From Tridacna crocea (Eukaryota > Mollusca > Bivalvia > Cardiida > Cardiidae), in the NCBI GenBank assembly GCA_943736015.1, contig OX031060.1:14025501-14089500 (forward strand): a DNA stretch of 64,000 bases, written 5' to 3'. A model generated the notes under the pieces. That model saw only the letters and a list, made by a program, of their open reading frames with translations. It had not been told where the DNA came from and ran no database searches. The translations under genes were made by a program, and so were the position numbers. Positions 33,742-44,835 of this stretch are shown one piece after another (the stretch's first letter is position 1; each line of letters opens with the position of its first letter).

Positions 33742-34286
33742 TTAAGGTAGTGGACCCGTAATACACGAAAATTTTACAAAAATGCAAAATAATCATCCTT
33801 ATACTCCCAAAGCCTTTTAATTTCCATTCATAAAACCCCAGTAGTCGAAAACCATCCGACAACACGAGAAATTAAAGATTTACTACGGCCCAGGTTGACG
33901 ACAACGGGAGACACGTTCTATTTTTAGATGATCAATTCGGTCATTTTATACAGGAATACACAGACGAAGTTTCAAACATAGCGTCCGAAGAAGACATTAT
34001 GGAAAATAATTATTACATGTTTGTCATGATAGGGAATTTAAGCGTTATTAGTCACGTGCCAGTCACTTGACATTCCCACAATGCTTTATTGATTTTTGGC
34101 CAGAAATCTAAAAATACCTGAAGAGGATACGTAGCCTTTTAAGGGAATACCATCAATTTTTTTTTTCGTGTAATTTTATGGATCTTAATTGTTGATTATT
34201 TGTATTATTTTTTTGAATATGAATTTCAGTATTATGTATATCTTTTAATTTGGTGAGATGTAAAAATTCTAAATACCCGGCTTTAA
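33742..34286 (-). mobile_element. Reversed TTAA-2 with a TTAA-3 tip
   Basis: 33742-33764 is the first 20 or so bases of TTAA-3 ('ttaaggtagtggacccgtaa'). It is followed without a break by TTAA-2 internal sequence ('gaaaattttacaaaaatgc') to an end at 'ctttaaag'. This is a chimera or a deletion joining two neighbouring elements. Confidence 0.7.
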
Positions 34287-34317
34287 AGCAACAAAGTGCA
34301 ATTTTTCGTTCGAATGT

Positions 34318-34601
34318 GCCGAGCACTGGTAGCTTAGTCAGTAGCGTGTAGAACTTGAGAACAGGGTTCGATCCCTGGCTCGGCCAACATTTTTCCGAGG
34401 ATTGATGATAGTCACTGCAACAGGATTCATTTCTCTTCCATCGTAGACCATTGTTTCGACTATGATCATGTGGGAAAGCAGCTGGCGGCTTGGAAAGAAA
34501 ATTGTACGAAGTACTGGTAAAAGAAACTCCAAGAACGCATGGATAGGTGCACTGGCCGCGATATAACTGAAATATTGTTGAAAACGGCAAAAAAACACCA
34601 T
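34318..34601 (+). mobile_element. tRNA-derived SINE
   Basis: The tRNA-like head has an A-box-like 'tggtagcttagtcagtagcg' and the B box 'gggttcgatccctgg'. After a body of about 200 bp comes the tail 'ataactgaaatattgttgaa' followed by 'aacggcaaaaaaac'. I recognise this tail as common in bivalve SINEs. Confidence 0.8.
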
Positions 34602-34654
34602 ACAATCTATCGATCATTCAAATGTTTCAGAAATATTGCCACTTTTTTTTCTGC

Positions 34655-34874
34655 TGGGTAGCTGAGTGGATGGCGAATCTGACTGATTTGGTTGTGAATT
34701 CATACCCTTTTGATGTAAACTTTCTTTCCCGCCTCTCACTTCTGATGCAAGTGAGAAAAGTAGCTTGTGACTCGGAAAGAAAATTGTGTTGGTACTATAT
34801 AGTGTGAGCAAACTAGAAAATACATGCGTAGATGGCCTGATCGTCGAGATATGACCTAAGCTCATAAAATTGTG
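34655..34874 (+). mobile_element. Second SINE copy, decayed
   Basis: 'gggtagctgagtggatggcg' head, body 'gactcggaaagaaaattgtg', and a tail near 'cgagatatgacctaa' ending at GTGTTAAAC. Its TTAA is the target of the next MITE. Confidence 0.6.
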
Positions 34875-35103
34875 TTAAACCTTAACCAAACAACAATATT
34901 TTAGGTTTGTACAAATCGAAAGCATTTGCAGACGACAAAATAAAAGTGACTGAAAATTTGAAATTCGTTTTGTGAAGAGTAGAAAACATTGTGGGAAAAG
35001 GAGAAAATGCTGGTTACCAGCATTTTCTCCTTTTCCCACAGTGTTTTCTATAGGCTTCTTTCTCGGGGTCGTCAAAAGTAGGGATTGTGTGGAAATGGGT
35101 TAA
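34875..35103. mobile_element. TTAA-1 MITE between two SINE tails
   Basis: TTAA at both ends and a perfect core. It lies exactly between a forward SINE and a reverse SINE. The flanks read GTG-TTAA-AC and GGG-TTAA-ACACCG, as expected if it entered the SINE 3' GTTAAAC. Confidence 0.85.
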
Positions 35104-35339
35104 ACACCGTTTTCAACATTTATTTCACTAACATCGCGGCGGCTAGTCCACCTACACATGCTTTCTTGCTGTATCTTTTAGCGATACTCTGCATAATATT
35201 CTTCCCAAGCCACTGGCTACTTTCCCACGTAACAATCATGGACACAATGGTCATTGGTGAGAGAGAAATGAATTCTGTTCCAATGATTATCATCAATCCC
35301 CGGAAAGAAAAACAGGCAACCCCAGCCCAACCCCTGTTC
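35104..35339 (-). mobile_element. SINE, reverse orientation, head truncated
   Basis: Begins with the complement of the tail ('accgttttcaacatttattt'). It continues through 'cacaatggtcattggtgaga', the counterpart of 'cgtagaccattgtttcgac' in the copy at 34318. The tRNA-like head is missing or unrecognisable. Confidence 0.65.
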
Positions 35340-35710
35340 TTAAGGTAGAAGACCCCTAATACTTCTAGTGCTGAGTTGCGTAAAGTTTTCTTGATCTTTG
35401 ATAAATACGGATTTATACAGGTATAATACTTTTGCACATTTTTAACGGACGAGAAATTTCTTTATGCCTACCTTGAAATTATTTGTAGATACTGTTGTTA
35501 GTTTTCAGAAAAGGGAGGTAATTACTATCTCTCTTTGTAATGAAAGTATAGTGGTCTTAGATTCATAAATGATAATTCTAGACAAGACAAAAAGGGAAAA
35601 AGTGGCTTGGTTAAAGAGGTACAATTACACTCTTTTTTAATCATAGCAACTTTTGTAGGATAATATTATTGTGGAAAAAGCTGTTTTCTATTAGGGGTCT
35701 ACTACGTTAA
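35340..35710 (+). mobile_element. TTAA-3 MITE
   Basis: TTAA at both ends. Its right TTAA (35707-35710) is also the left TTAA of the next element. Confidence 0.8.
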
Positions 35711-36222
35711 AGGTGACCCTTCAGATTTTGGGACGAAAATTTTACAAAAATGCAAAAAAATCATCCGTATACTTCCAAAGCTTTTTCATTTTCATTCATA
35801 AAACCCCAGTAGCCGAAAACCGTCCGAGATTTACTACAGCCCAGGTTGACACCAACGGGAGACACGTTCTATTTCTAGATGATCAATTCGCTCATTTACA
35901 TACACAGATTCACAGACACGAAGAAGACATTATGGAAAATAATTATTACATGCTTGTTATGTAATGGAATTTAAGCGTTATGAGTCACCTGCCAGTCACT
36001 TGACATTCCCACAATGCTTTATTGATTTTTTTTAGCGAAATCTAAAAATATCGTAAGAGGCTACGTAGCCTTTTAAGGGAACACCATCAAAAAAAATTGT
36101 TTTTGTAATTTTATTAATCTTAATTATTGGTGATTTGTATTTTTTTTTTTCATATGAATTTCAGTGATATATATTTTTTTTTAATTTGGCGAGATGTAAA
36201 AATTCTAAGTACCCACCTTTAA
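35707..36222 (-). mobile_element. TTAA-2 MITE, reverse orientation
   Basis: AAAGGTGACCC left end, internal hairpin 'gaggctacgtagccttttaa', CCACCTTT right end at TTAA. It abuts TTAA-3 with a shared TTAA. Confidence 0.8.
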
Positions 36223-36270
36223 GTCGTGTACACTAAGGGCTGTCCAGCCGGGGCTCGGCTGATAGGGGTC

Positions 36271-36812
36271 TAACCTTTTACCAGACGATAAAAGTTTAGA
36301 CCGTTCCAAATTCAATTCATTAGCAGACGACAAAATAAACGTGTCTCAAAAAGTGAAATTGGCTTTTCAAAAAGTAGAAAACATTGTGGGAAAAGGAGAA
36401 AATGCTGGTAACCAGCATTTTCTCCTTTTTCCAACAATCTTTTCCAGAAGGCTTCTTCCTCTGGGTTGTTACTCAAAAATTGATACTTGACTTTGAAAAA
36501 GTAAAAAACATCGTGGAAAAGGGGAAAATACTGGTAACCAGCATTTTCTCCTTTTCCCACAATGTTTTACTAAAGGCTCCTTCCTCTGGGTCGTGACTCC
36601 AAAATTGAAACTTGACTTTGAAAGAGTAGAAAACATTATGGGAGAAGGAGAAAATGCTTGTAACTAGCATTTTCTCCTTTTCCAACAATGTTTTCAGAAG
36701 GCTTCTTCCTCTGGGTCGTGACTCCAAAATTGAAACCAGCATTTTCTCCTTTTCCCAAAATGTTTTACAGAAGGCTTCTTCTAAAAACCAGGGATTCTCT
36801 GGCTAAGGGTTT
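36271..36812. mobile_element. Composite TTAA-1 with serial hairpins
   Basis: One left end (CCTTTTACCAGACG) and one right end (GGCTAAGGGTTTA) enclose three complete hairpin cores and one half core (about 36379-36435, 36512-36565, 36630-36690, 36736-36772). They are separated by repeats of 'aaggcttcttcctctgggt' and 'gactccaaaattgaaac'. Intact family members have one core. Confidence 0.85.
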
Positions 36813-37216
36813 ATGTAGTCTGAATGATAGTGAGTAATACGGGAAAGGTTTGACAGACACTAGGGAGTGACGTTCGATCTATAATTAGAACTACGTGTGA
36901 CATGATAAAAGATGAATGAGATTTCTGAAAGACTCCTGTCTAACGTTATACAACCTAACCTACATTCCTGCTTATCACGGTTTCCGGTCTCGTCTGCGAG
37001 AAGTGTGGACCGAGATCAGCCTGAATTTCCGAGCAGGCTGATCTTATTTTTCGCTCTCTTAGATTACAGAGTCACTGTTTTTAGAAACACTTAAAATATT
37101 GAATAATGGATCCGAAACGATCTTTTTCTTTCTTTTTTACTCCCTTGATTATTTCAACTCGGGAGAAAGAAAAGTTTAAAAAACGTAATCTTCCAAAGTG
37201 CGTTTGTAGCAGACGA

Positions 37217-37420
37217 CTTTGCTCTTTACCAGACGACAAAACTTTAGACTTGACAGCATTTGCAGACGATAAGTTAGATGTTGCTCAAATAGTGTAATTT
37301 GTCTATGAAAGGGTAGAAAACATTGAGGGGAAAGGAGAAAACTTTCAAAGCCACCATTTTCTCTATTCCTGAAATGTTTAAAGCGCATTTTCCCTGTAAG
37401 TTTTTAAAACACGGGGTAAT
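37217..37420. mobile_element. Decayed TTAA-1 MITE
   Basis: 'ctttaccagacgacaaaact' left half. The core has lost complementarity ('gagaaaactttcaaagccac'). Confidence 0.6.
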
Positions 37421-37784
37421 TTGATGAAATGATTTTTTTAAAAAAAATCCTGTAAAAAAGGGGTGAAAAAGTAACTTTAATTAATACATATATATTTGGA
37501 TTTGAGAAAAAAAATGTTTCAAAAGGATTGACTGTTTGTCACAAGCCTCCAGCCGTAATGTTATCAAAAGTCTGCTTCAAGGCCCAGAAAACCAGGTAAA
37601 ATGAGGTAAAATAATAATTGATCGATCAACCTTCAGAACCGAAGAGCCAAGTAGATTAAATAGTCACTTGCAGCTTTCTATTCAGTTATGAAGTCTCTTT
37701 AAACATAGTGAATGATAGAATAAGCAAGTCGTGATGTTTTAGACAATTGTCGGCAGCAAGACGAAAGAAAGCCGCGCAAAGGGC

Positions 37785-37996
37785 TTAACCCTTTACCACA
37801 CGAGAAAATTTAGACTTGTCTGAATTTAAGGCATTTGCAAATAACAGTTTCGTTGTGATACATACCAAATTGTTTTCTTTGATTAGGTAGAAAGCATTGT
37901 GGTAAAAGGAGAAAATGATGGTAACCAGCATTTTCTCCTTTTCCCACAATGACTTTCAGGGGTGTTAAAAAACGTCATTGTGTGTTATAGGGTTAA
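37785..37996. mobile_element. TTAA-1 MITE
   Basis: TTAA at both ends. CCCTTTACCACACG left end and one mismatch in the core. Confidence 0.8.
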
Positions 37997-38164
37997 CGAG
38001 TTAAAAATCGTGTATCGAACTACTTTCAGAACGGCAGACGCCAAGTACATTAAATAGTCACGTGCAACGCTTTATTTATTTATCTATGTGCACCCTTTAC
38101 GTCTGCGGATGTGTTTTTCAGCCTTTTTTCTGTAAAAAACTGTGAGTTTGAACATATATTAACA

Positions 38165-38440
38165 AACAGGCTATGATGGTCCTAGAGTCGCTCACCTGAG
38201 TCTTTTGACTAGACATGGCCCATTTCCAATCTCCTCTAAAGTATGAAGGCGAACATTCAAACAAACTTTCATGAGTGATGGCCTGAAAATGTGGGCACTA
38301 AAGTGAACACAGGCTTTTTCAAGGATTTGTTTTAGTGACTTTTTTTTTCACCCAAAATGACTTATATTTAAGCTCATTGTATTACCTACTTCATTTGACC
38401 TGACCCAAGTCAAAATCATTCACATAAATTAATATTCTAT
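38165..38440 (+). repeat. BIV160-like satellite unit(s), diverged
   Basis: 'gatggtcctagagtcgctca', 'aactttcatgagtgatggcc' and 'gtgaacacaggctttttcaa' follow the word order of the bivalve satellite seen at 39235. Assignment is from memory of the family. Confidence 0.5.
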
Positions 38441-38629
38441 TCTATTTTTACCCTCGGCATCGCTCGGCATGTGTCCCGATTGGTCTCGGAAATATTTCGC
38501 GCGGTTTACGCCAATCAACCCCAAAAGTTACTAGGTAGTGTAGGTAATTGGTACTTTCCGGTCAATGGTGAAAAAAGTAAATACTGCAATTTCAAAATTA
38601 TTTTTTAGAGAAATATCTCCTCATCGGTC

Positions 38630-39005
38630 AGTGTAGATTTACGGAAACTTATTTATAGTAGATTTAATTAGTCGTAAGCATGAATTACCAAACCTTATAA
38701 TCCACCATTATTTCCCGATAAATTACCGAAAAGCATGAAATAATCAAACCGTTGAGAACGCTGAAGTAGTATTTGTCACGGAAGCTATTGCGTCGAATTA
38801 GTAATTTGAAAGAAAAAGAGAAATATTATCAAAATATTGGCTTCAAAGTCAACCTACTAGGAAAATGAATACTTTTTTGGTTGTAAGGAGAGTACTCATT
38901 AAGATTATTTGTGTATTGGTTGTCTGCCTTCGAACGTAAGGAGGAGTCAGAACTAACGTTCCTTGACAGTGGGATGCATGTGGATAGATCGAATATAATT
39001 TAGTA
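38630..39005 (+). repeat. Dispersed repeat K, second copy
   Basis: Matches 30860-31250 with substitutions and a small deletion near the right end ('gtgggatgcatgtggataga'). Confidence 0.7.
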
Positions 39006-39234
39006 CATGTATTTACCTGTAAACGTTTTGTGCAGTCTGATCTTGATCTACACTGACAGCAAAATCATCTCAAGTGGCACTTTGCAAGCTAAGGATTAAA
39101 TTGATTACCTGTGTATATGTAACTTTCCGAATAATAATCGCAGTTCTGTTTATATGCCTACTTATATATTCAGCATAAAGTTCAGGATCATGTCAAATAA
39201 TGTAAGTAATAGATATCCGTAAAATCAACACTCT

Positions 39235-40330
39235 GTCCAACTTTGCAAGATTTTGACTGAAGATGTGGCATAAAAAGGCTCTCCAAAATTTGCTCCAGTA
39301 ACCTAGATTTTGTTCTGATGTGATCCATTTTTAAAGCTATCAAGACAAATGTTCTCACCAATTCTCATGACTATTAGACTGAAAGTGTTGCCTCTAGAGC
39401 GAACACCAAAGTTGTCTGTGCATGTCATATTCCTCGAAGATTCGACCTGTCTTATACGACGCATCACTCTCCCCGATATTCGGGAGACTGTAGTATTACG
39501 CGCTATAAAGTAGCAATCGAGAAAACAGCTTTTATCAATACGTTAAAAGGAGAAATCAGGCCTGTTTTAGTTTCAGATTTCTTTAAACTGCTGATTATAT
39601 CTGACTGAACAGCACCAGCTAACATTTCATTGAGCAAACTTTTATTTTAACTTGAAATTCAAAGTAAAGGTCGTCGCGTAGAAAAAGTAGTCCGGTTCTT
39701 TACCCAGGTTGCCCAAATTAGATAGATGAATATTTGTAGAATGCCATCTAGCAGCAGATAATGCGAACACCAAACGACTGTTAGAGATTTGGCCGAGTGA
39801 CCTTATTTTTGACCCAACGTTACTGAGCTTGTTTCTTGCAACTAGTTTGAGAAATGATAAAGACACACATTCTGGCCTAGCTTTATGAGTATTGGACAGA
39901 AAATGTTGCTTCTTAGTGTTCACCAGGTTTTTCCAAGAATGGACCTACATTTGTATTTTTTAACCCGTCATGACTGCTCCGATATATCATCAAAGCATAC
40001 AAGTTTACCATTTTTATGGGTATTGCACAGAAAATACTGCTACTACTAGAACGTACACAAGGTGTTTCTAAAGATTTGACCTGGTGACCTGTTTCTTTGA
40101 CCCGGTAAGATCTCTTTAAAACTTGTCCGATATAACATCACGCAAAGTATTTTATCAATATTCATGAGTGTGAGACTGAAAATTTGGTTTTTACACATTT
40201 TCCCAAAGATTTGATCTGTTGACTTTCTTTTAACCCGATATGACCAATTTTTAAAGCTTGCTTGAGATTTCATCCAGACAATTATTCTGACTAACTTTCA
40301 TAAAAATATGTGAATTGTAGAGAAAACATG
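39235..40330 (+). repeat. BIV160-like tandem satellite array, interrupted
   Basis: Four to five diverged units of about 140-160 bp. Each has the order 'gatttgacctggtgacctg', 'tttgacccggtaagatc', 'catcacgcaaagtatt', 'catgagtgtgagactgaaaa', then 'gaacacca' and 'ggtttttccaag'. The pattern resembles the ancient bivalve BIV160/DTE satellite family. A family H element at 39411-39762 splits one unit. Confidence 0.65.
39411..39762 (+). mobile_element. Family H element inserted in the satellite
   Basis: Flanked by the direct repeat GCGAACACCAAA (39399-39410 and 39763-39774). Part of it may be element sequence. The satellite reading continues across the site. Confidence 0.8.
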
Positions 40331-40334
40331 ACCA

Positions 40335-40500
40335 CCCAGCGTGTAACCTATGCATCGGTCATTTGTTTCAAAAAAACCTCCTACAGGCTTTGGTAATAAC
40401 CTCGGTATAAGCCCTACTTTTTCTAAGTATATGGGATGGGTGATGCGTCATAACAGACAGGTCGAGTCTTCGGAGAAAATGACATGCACAGACAATGCCA
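40335..40500 (-). mobile_element. Partial family H, reverse orientation
   Basis: 'gtcgagtcttcggagaaaat' and 'gacatgcacagacaatgcc' are the reversed start of H. It is preceded by 'gtgtaacctatgcatcggtc', shared with about 42540. Confidence 0.55.
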
Positions 40501-40539
40501 CCTAGGAAGCCTGTGTGAACTACGCAGGCGATATGGTCG

Positions 40540-40635
40540 ATACCTTTTGCATATCGTCGGTTTACTTCAAAAACCTCGTAACTACAGCTTGTTTCAAGCT
40601 GTAGTTACGTGTTTTTTTAAGTACCGACGATATGC
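40540..40635. repeat. Short palindrome 'gtaactacagcttg'
   Basis: 'catatcgtcggtttacttca' arm pairs with 'taagtaccgacgatatgc' around 'agcttgtttcaagct'. Confidence 0.75.
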
Positions 40636-40639
40636 ATTC

Positions 40640-41560
40640 AACCACCTTTTCACATATCATGGCTCGTTTATTTCTTTCATGGGTACTACCAGACCCACCC
40701 TGGGGTCTGTAGTATCATACAGAAGTACTCTCCCATTTTCATTCACGCAGCCAATTAGAAAGAATTTTCTAACTGAATATAATTATAGCCTCTGAGTCAC
40801 GGCGACCCTGAAGGTACTTTTGATAGATTAATATCAAGAGGCTACTGAAACTATCCCAACGAAAAAAAACCTCTTGCAAAACGGAAATATCTACAGACAA
40901 CAAGTTCAAAATAGGTTCAAATGAGCTGTCGCTTCCCTGTTTGATAAGATATAAAACATAGAGGATAAAATTAATGTTGTCAAATGCATTTTTAGATCAG
41001 GGACATAGTTACCACTTCGGGATTGTTTGGTTGATGGTTATGAATTTCGATAAAATTCTATTTTCGAAGATTAATCATCTGGTTGCCCTAGACACAACGC
41101 CTCATGGAGTCAGATGGTTACAATTTAGACCTTGAAATTAAAACTTTAAAACTTTAAAGCAGGGCTCGTGGGGTCTCTAAATAGGCATTTGATTTAATGT
41201 CTATGCTGTATTTAACACAGACTCAACATCATTTCAGTCATGTCACTATGACAGCTTATTTCCTCATGTATTTTCTGGGTTTCACAAATATTAGGCTAGG
41301 ATTCTGAAGTGTCTTGGCGTACGACATTCCTCACGAAAACCCATTGCGTCAAGTGAGAATCGAGCCCCGAAACTCTAGGTTACAAGTCATAGAGTTTACT
41401 GCTACGCCACGCAGAACCCCAATGAGATTTAGGTTTCCAGGCCAAGGTTGTCGCTTGTATTGGCGTAATAGATTGCTCTAAATGGCAACACAATGAATCG
41501 CCATAAAGCCACTGGCCCATCCTTTACATATTAATTATGTTATATAATAATGGGGAGCAA
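40640..41560. other. No gene recognised
   Basis: No conserved coding block. A possible reversed tRNA-like SINE head, 'gggttctgcg' on the minus strand near 41400-41425, is too decayed to call. Confidence 0.4.
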
Positions 41561-41567
41561 AAACTGT

Positions 41568-41650
41568 GTCGCCGGTTTACTTCAAAAACATCGTAACTAC
41601 AGCTTGTGACAAGCTGTAGTTACGAGGTTTTTTAAGTAAAATGACGATAT
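41568..41650. repeat. Short palindrome 'gtaactacagcttg'
   Basis: 'cgccggtttacttcaaaaac' arm with 'gaggttttttaagtaaaatg'. Loop 'agcttgtgacaagct'. Confidence 0.75.
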
Positions 41651-41911
41651 CATGTTTATGGAATCGAAAGCAGAAAACCTTGCTATCAATACAATTTGAA
41701 ACACTTTTTTTAATCATCGTTTTTAAGTTTATCAGTCACAATAATTTCAGCAGAAAGATATCTAGGAATTATTGCATTTTGGTGAAAATTGGCAGAAATT
41801 CACACTAATATTGAAACGAAATTCTAAAAGAAAAATCAAGGGCTGAAAATAATCAAAAGTATGAATGATCTATTTCTGTTCATTTGTTTAACCTAAATTT
41901 TTTTACCTTAA

Positions 41912-42095
41912 TCCTTAACCGAACAATCCGGAGTTTCAACGACCATCAAGAGGAGGACTTTTGAAATCGTTGTGGGGAAAAAAAGGGAAAAATGCTTGGA
42001 ACCATCATTTTCCCCTTTTTCAACAATATTTTCTACCATCCAGAATCACTTTTTTCTTCGATCTGTTTCATCGCGTCTTCTGCAAACCGGCTTTA
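41912..42095. mobile_element. Decayed TTAA-1 MITE
   Basis: CTTAACCGAACAATCC left end and the hairpin 'gggaaaaatgcttggaacca' with damaged complement. The right end is missing. Confidence 0.55.
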
Positions 42096-42167
42096 AGTTT
42101 TATAAAGAATGAGTTTTTGTCAGGGATAAAGAGAGAAGGGTTCCATGTGTCTCAGTATTCCCGTTTT

Positions 42168-42715
42168 CTCCCGCTAGATGGCATTCTACAAATACACATC
42201 TGTCATATTTTGGCATTCTGGGTACAGAGCCGGACTACTTTTCAAAACAACCATTACTTTGAATTTCAAGATGAAATAAACGTTTACTCAATACAGCGCT
42301 ACCCGGTGCGATTGATGCAGCCATGATTGGCAAGCTTGCAACCTATGCATCGACCATTATCTCCCGCTAGATGACATTCTACAAATACACATCTATCTAA
42401 TTTGGGCATTCTGGGTACAGAAGCGGACTAATCCTTTTTCAAATCAACAACCGTTATTTTTCATTTCAAAATGAAATAAATATTAACTCGATATCAAAAC
42501 CGTTCCTAGTGCGATTCACTCAGCTATGATCAGCTAGCATGTAACTTATGCATTGGCCATTTGTTAAAACAGCCCCTACATGCAAAGGTAATAGGCTAAT
42601 AACTTCGGTATACGCCCTACTTTTCCCAAGTATACGGAAATGGGTGATGTGTCATAGCAGACAGGTCGAATCTTCGAAGAATATGACATGCGCAGACAAC
42701 GTCAGTATCTCAGGC
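42168..42715 (-). mobile_element. Two reversed family H copies
   Basis: Both start 'ctcccgctagatg' (42171 and 42362). The first is cut short at about 42330. The second reaches 'gacatgcgcagacaacg' but carries extra 'ttaaaacagcccctacatgc' sequence in its interior. Confidence 0.6.
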
Positions 42716-42974
42716 GACTCAGTGGCAGTTTCATTGGCTTTCGCAGACTGGGTAAATTAATTTTAGATTGCAGAAACACTGGAATCTGATTCTTTTATCT
42801 TTAATGTTCTGGGATTTTTGTGTGTGTGTGAGATATTCTCACAAGTACTTCAAATTTGTATAATTTGATTTCTATTAAGGACATCAATACCCATCATACC
42901 TATCTGGCACTTATAAGTGTGCCATGCTGTGTTAAAAAGGGTCTAAATGCATCTGTTAAAAAAAAAAAAATCGG

Positions 42975-43030
42975 CCCAGGTCAGCCTGCGCAGTCTGCGC
43001 AGGCTGACCTGTGCCGAAACTTTCACTAAA
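42975..43030. repeat. CPAL copy
   Basis: 'cggcccaggtcagcctgcgc' pairs with 'gcgcaggctgacctgtgccg' around AGTCT. It is preceded by a run of A. Confidence 0.85.
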
Positions 43031-43173
43031 GGTCAATTCTTTGTATGTCCAAGGACCAGTCTACCTCATGATTAAGTCGATTGTTAAAGAAAGTGGCAAT
43101 GGTGGATCCATAACCATGTGATGGCTTGCCTGGAGATGCATTAAGTCCCATTTTGCCAAAGCGTTGCACAAGT

Positions 43174-43392
43174 TTAACCCTTTACTCCATAAATACTCAT
43201 TTCTACGATTTGCTTGTTGGAACCTTTGGAAAACATTGTGAAATTGCTCGTGACGAGCAATTTTACCTTTTGTCATAATGTTTTCTATGCTATCAAAAGG
43301 TGTCATATACCCATAAAAAACGGCTTCATCCTTGCTGTTATCTAGGATCAATTATAGATACCATAGAAATGCCCTATGGGGTAAAGGGTTAA
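43174..43392. mobile_element. TTAA-1b MITE
   Basis: TTAA at both ends, CCCTTTACTCCATA and TATGGGGTAAAGGG ends. Core 'aaattgctcgtgacgagcaa' instead of GCTGGTTACCAGC. Others lie at 52128 and 58986. Confidence 0.85.
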
Positions 43393-43682
43393 TAGCACTG
43401 TAGAGGAACATGATGATGGCCCTTTTATCAGTATTTGCATCAAAGATGAAACAAGACCCGAGACACGTTAACTCTCTATCGATTTTATGACAGATCTTAG
43501 TATAGTTTTTTGTCTTAAAATCTGACCTAGAAAAGCACATAAGTCACTGTCAGAAACTGAGCCATGCATGGCACTTGCCCAAGTCGTCACATAATTCTGA
43601 ATCCATAAGAGCTAATTTTTTGTAAACATTCGACTTAATCGTATGATAGACTAATCCTTTAAAATACAGAAAAATTGACCAA

Positions 43683-43772
43683 TGGCGAAAAGTTTCGGCC
43701 CAGGTCAGCCTGCGCGGACTGCGCAGGCTGACCTGGGTCGACACTTTTCGCAGATGCATTAGGCCCCATTTT
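43683..43772. repeat. CPAL copy with long arms
   Basis: 'cgaaaagtttcggcccaggt' arm and its complement around GGACT, with one or two mismatches, then 'gcagatgcattaggcccc'. Confidence 0.85.
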
Positions 43773-43945
43773 AGCAGAGCAAAGCTCAATTTTAAGAAAA
43801 TGCATGTAGGGACGACTTATTAACAAAAACTATACACTAGAAAACCAGGCGAAATAATTGCATTCAAAATGGAATAAATACCCAGTTAACAAGCATAAGA
43901 ACTAACGCAACTACTCAAATGCAGTGACTTATCACATAAATCCCA

Positions 43946-44460
43946 ACAATTCTCTACATCTTAATTAAAATGACATAGAAAAACTTCAAAAGAAAATCGT
44001 CGAAATACTTAAATATGTTGGTCATACATGTACAAAGGCATGGAAAACTTATCGAATGAGTTAATTTGGACAGCTTCAACCAGGGATCTAACTCGAGACA
44101 TCTGGATTACAGGCATGAATCATCTTTTTCAAAGACAATTCTTTCAACTCTGAAAATTCCAATAACTCTCTACATTTTAATCGACTTGACATATAAACAA
44201 AATCAAAAGAAAATAGCCAAAATGCTTAAACGTACGTAGATGTACAAAGACATGAAAATATATCGGATGATTTAATTTGGACAGTTTCAACCAGGGATCT
44301 AACTCGAGACCTCTGGATTACCATCTTCGCAAGCCAAGGATACTAACTCCACTTTGTTCGTTATGTATTACCTTAGTATCCTTGGCTTGCGAAGATGCTG
44401 GGTTACAGGCACGAATCATCTTTTTCAATGACAATTCTTTCAATTTTGAAGAAAATTCTT
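43946..44460 (+). repeat. Tandem duplication of about 210 bp, second unit interrupted
   Basis: The units 43946-44158 and 44159-44460 share 'tttaatttggacagtttcaa', 'ccagggatctaactcgagac' and 'cgaatcatctttttcaatga'. The shared 'gggatctaactcgagacc' is B-box-like on the minus strand, so a SINE origin is possible. A CTTCGC element at 44322-44397 splits the second unit. Confidence 0.7.
44322..44397. mobile_element. Short CTTCGC element, 76 bp
   Basis: CATCTTCGCAAGCCAAGG ends in inverted orientation with a 40-bp centre. The flanks are CTGGATTAC and CTGGGTTAC (9 bp, one change). Confidence 0.85.
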
Positions 44461-44739
44461 GAGAACAAAGTCACTATGACCAAAATTGCGGAATTATAAA
44501 GCGACTGAAAGCATTATGGGAAGAGGCGAAAATACTGGTAACCAACATTTAATCCTTATACCATCATGCTTTCAATACCTCTCTCCTCAAGCAACTTTTA
44601 ACTATGGCCTGCAACTCGCGAAAAGGGGCATTCGGACATTTGTGTAAAGTCCGAAAAGGCTGATCCGAGACGAAAATTTCTGTTTTTATGTAAATTTTTA
44701 TTTTGCGCAAGTCTAATGAAGAGCAAAATTTAATGTAAT

Positions 44740-44835
44740 CATAAAGTGCCGTCTTGGATTAGCCTGCGCGGACTGCGCAGGCTAATCCGAGACGACACTT
44801 TACGCAAATGTTCGATTGCCCCTTTTCGCGTGTTT
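44740..44835. repeat. CPAL copy (GATTAGCC sub-type)
   Basis: 'cgtcttggattagcctgcgc' and 'gcgcaggctaatccgagacg' around GGACT, then 'cgcaaatgttcgattgcccc'. Confidence 0.85.

Noticed and set aside
34321..34390. Functional tRNA gene
   Set aside because: A and B boxes are present, but the stems do not pair and the sequence continues into a SINE body and tail.
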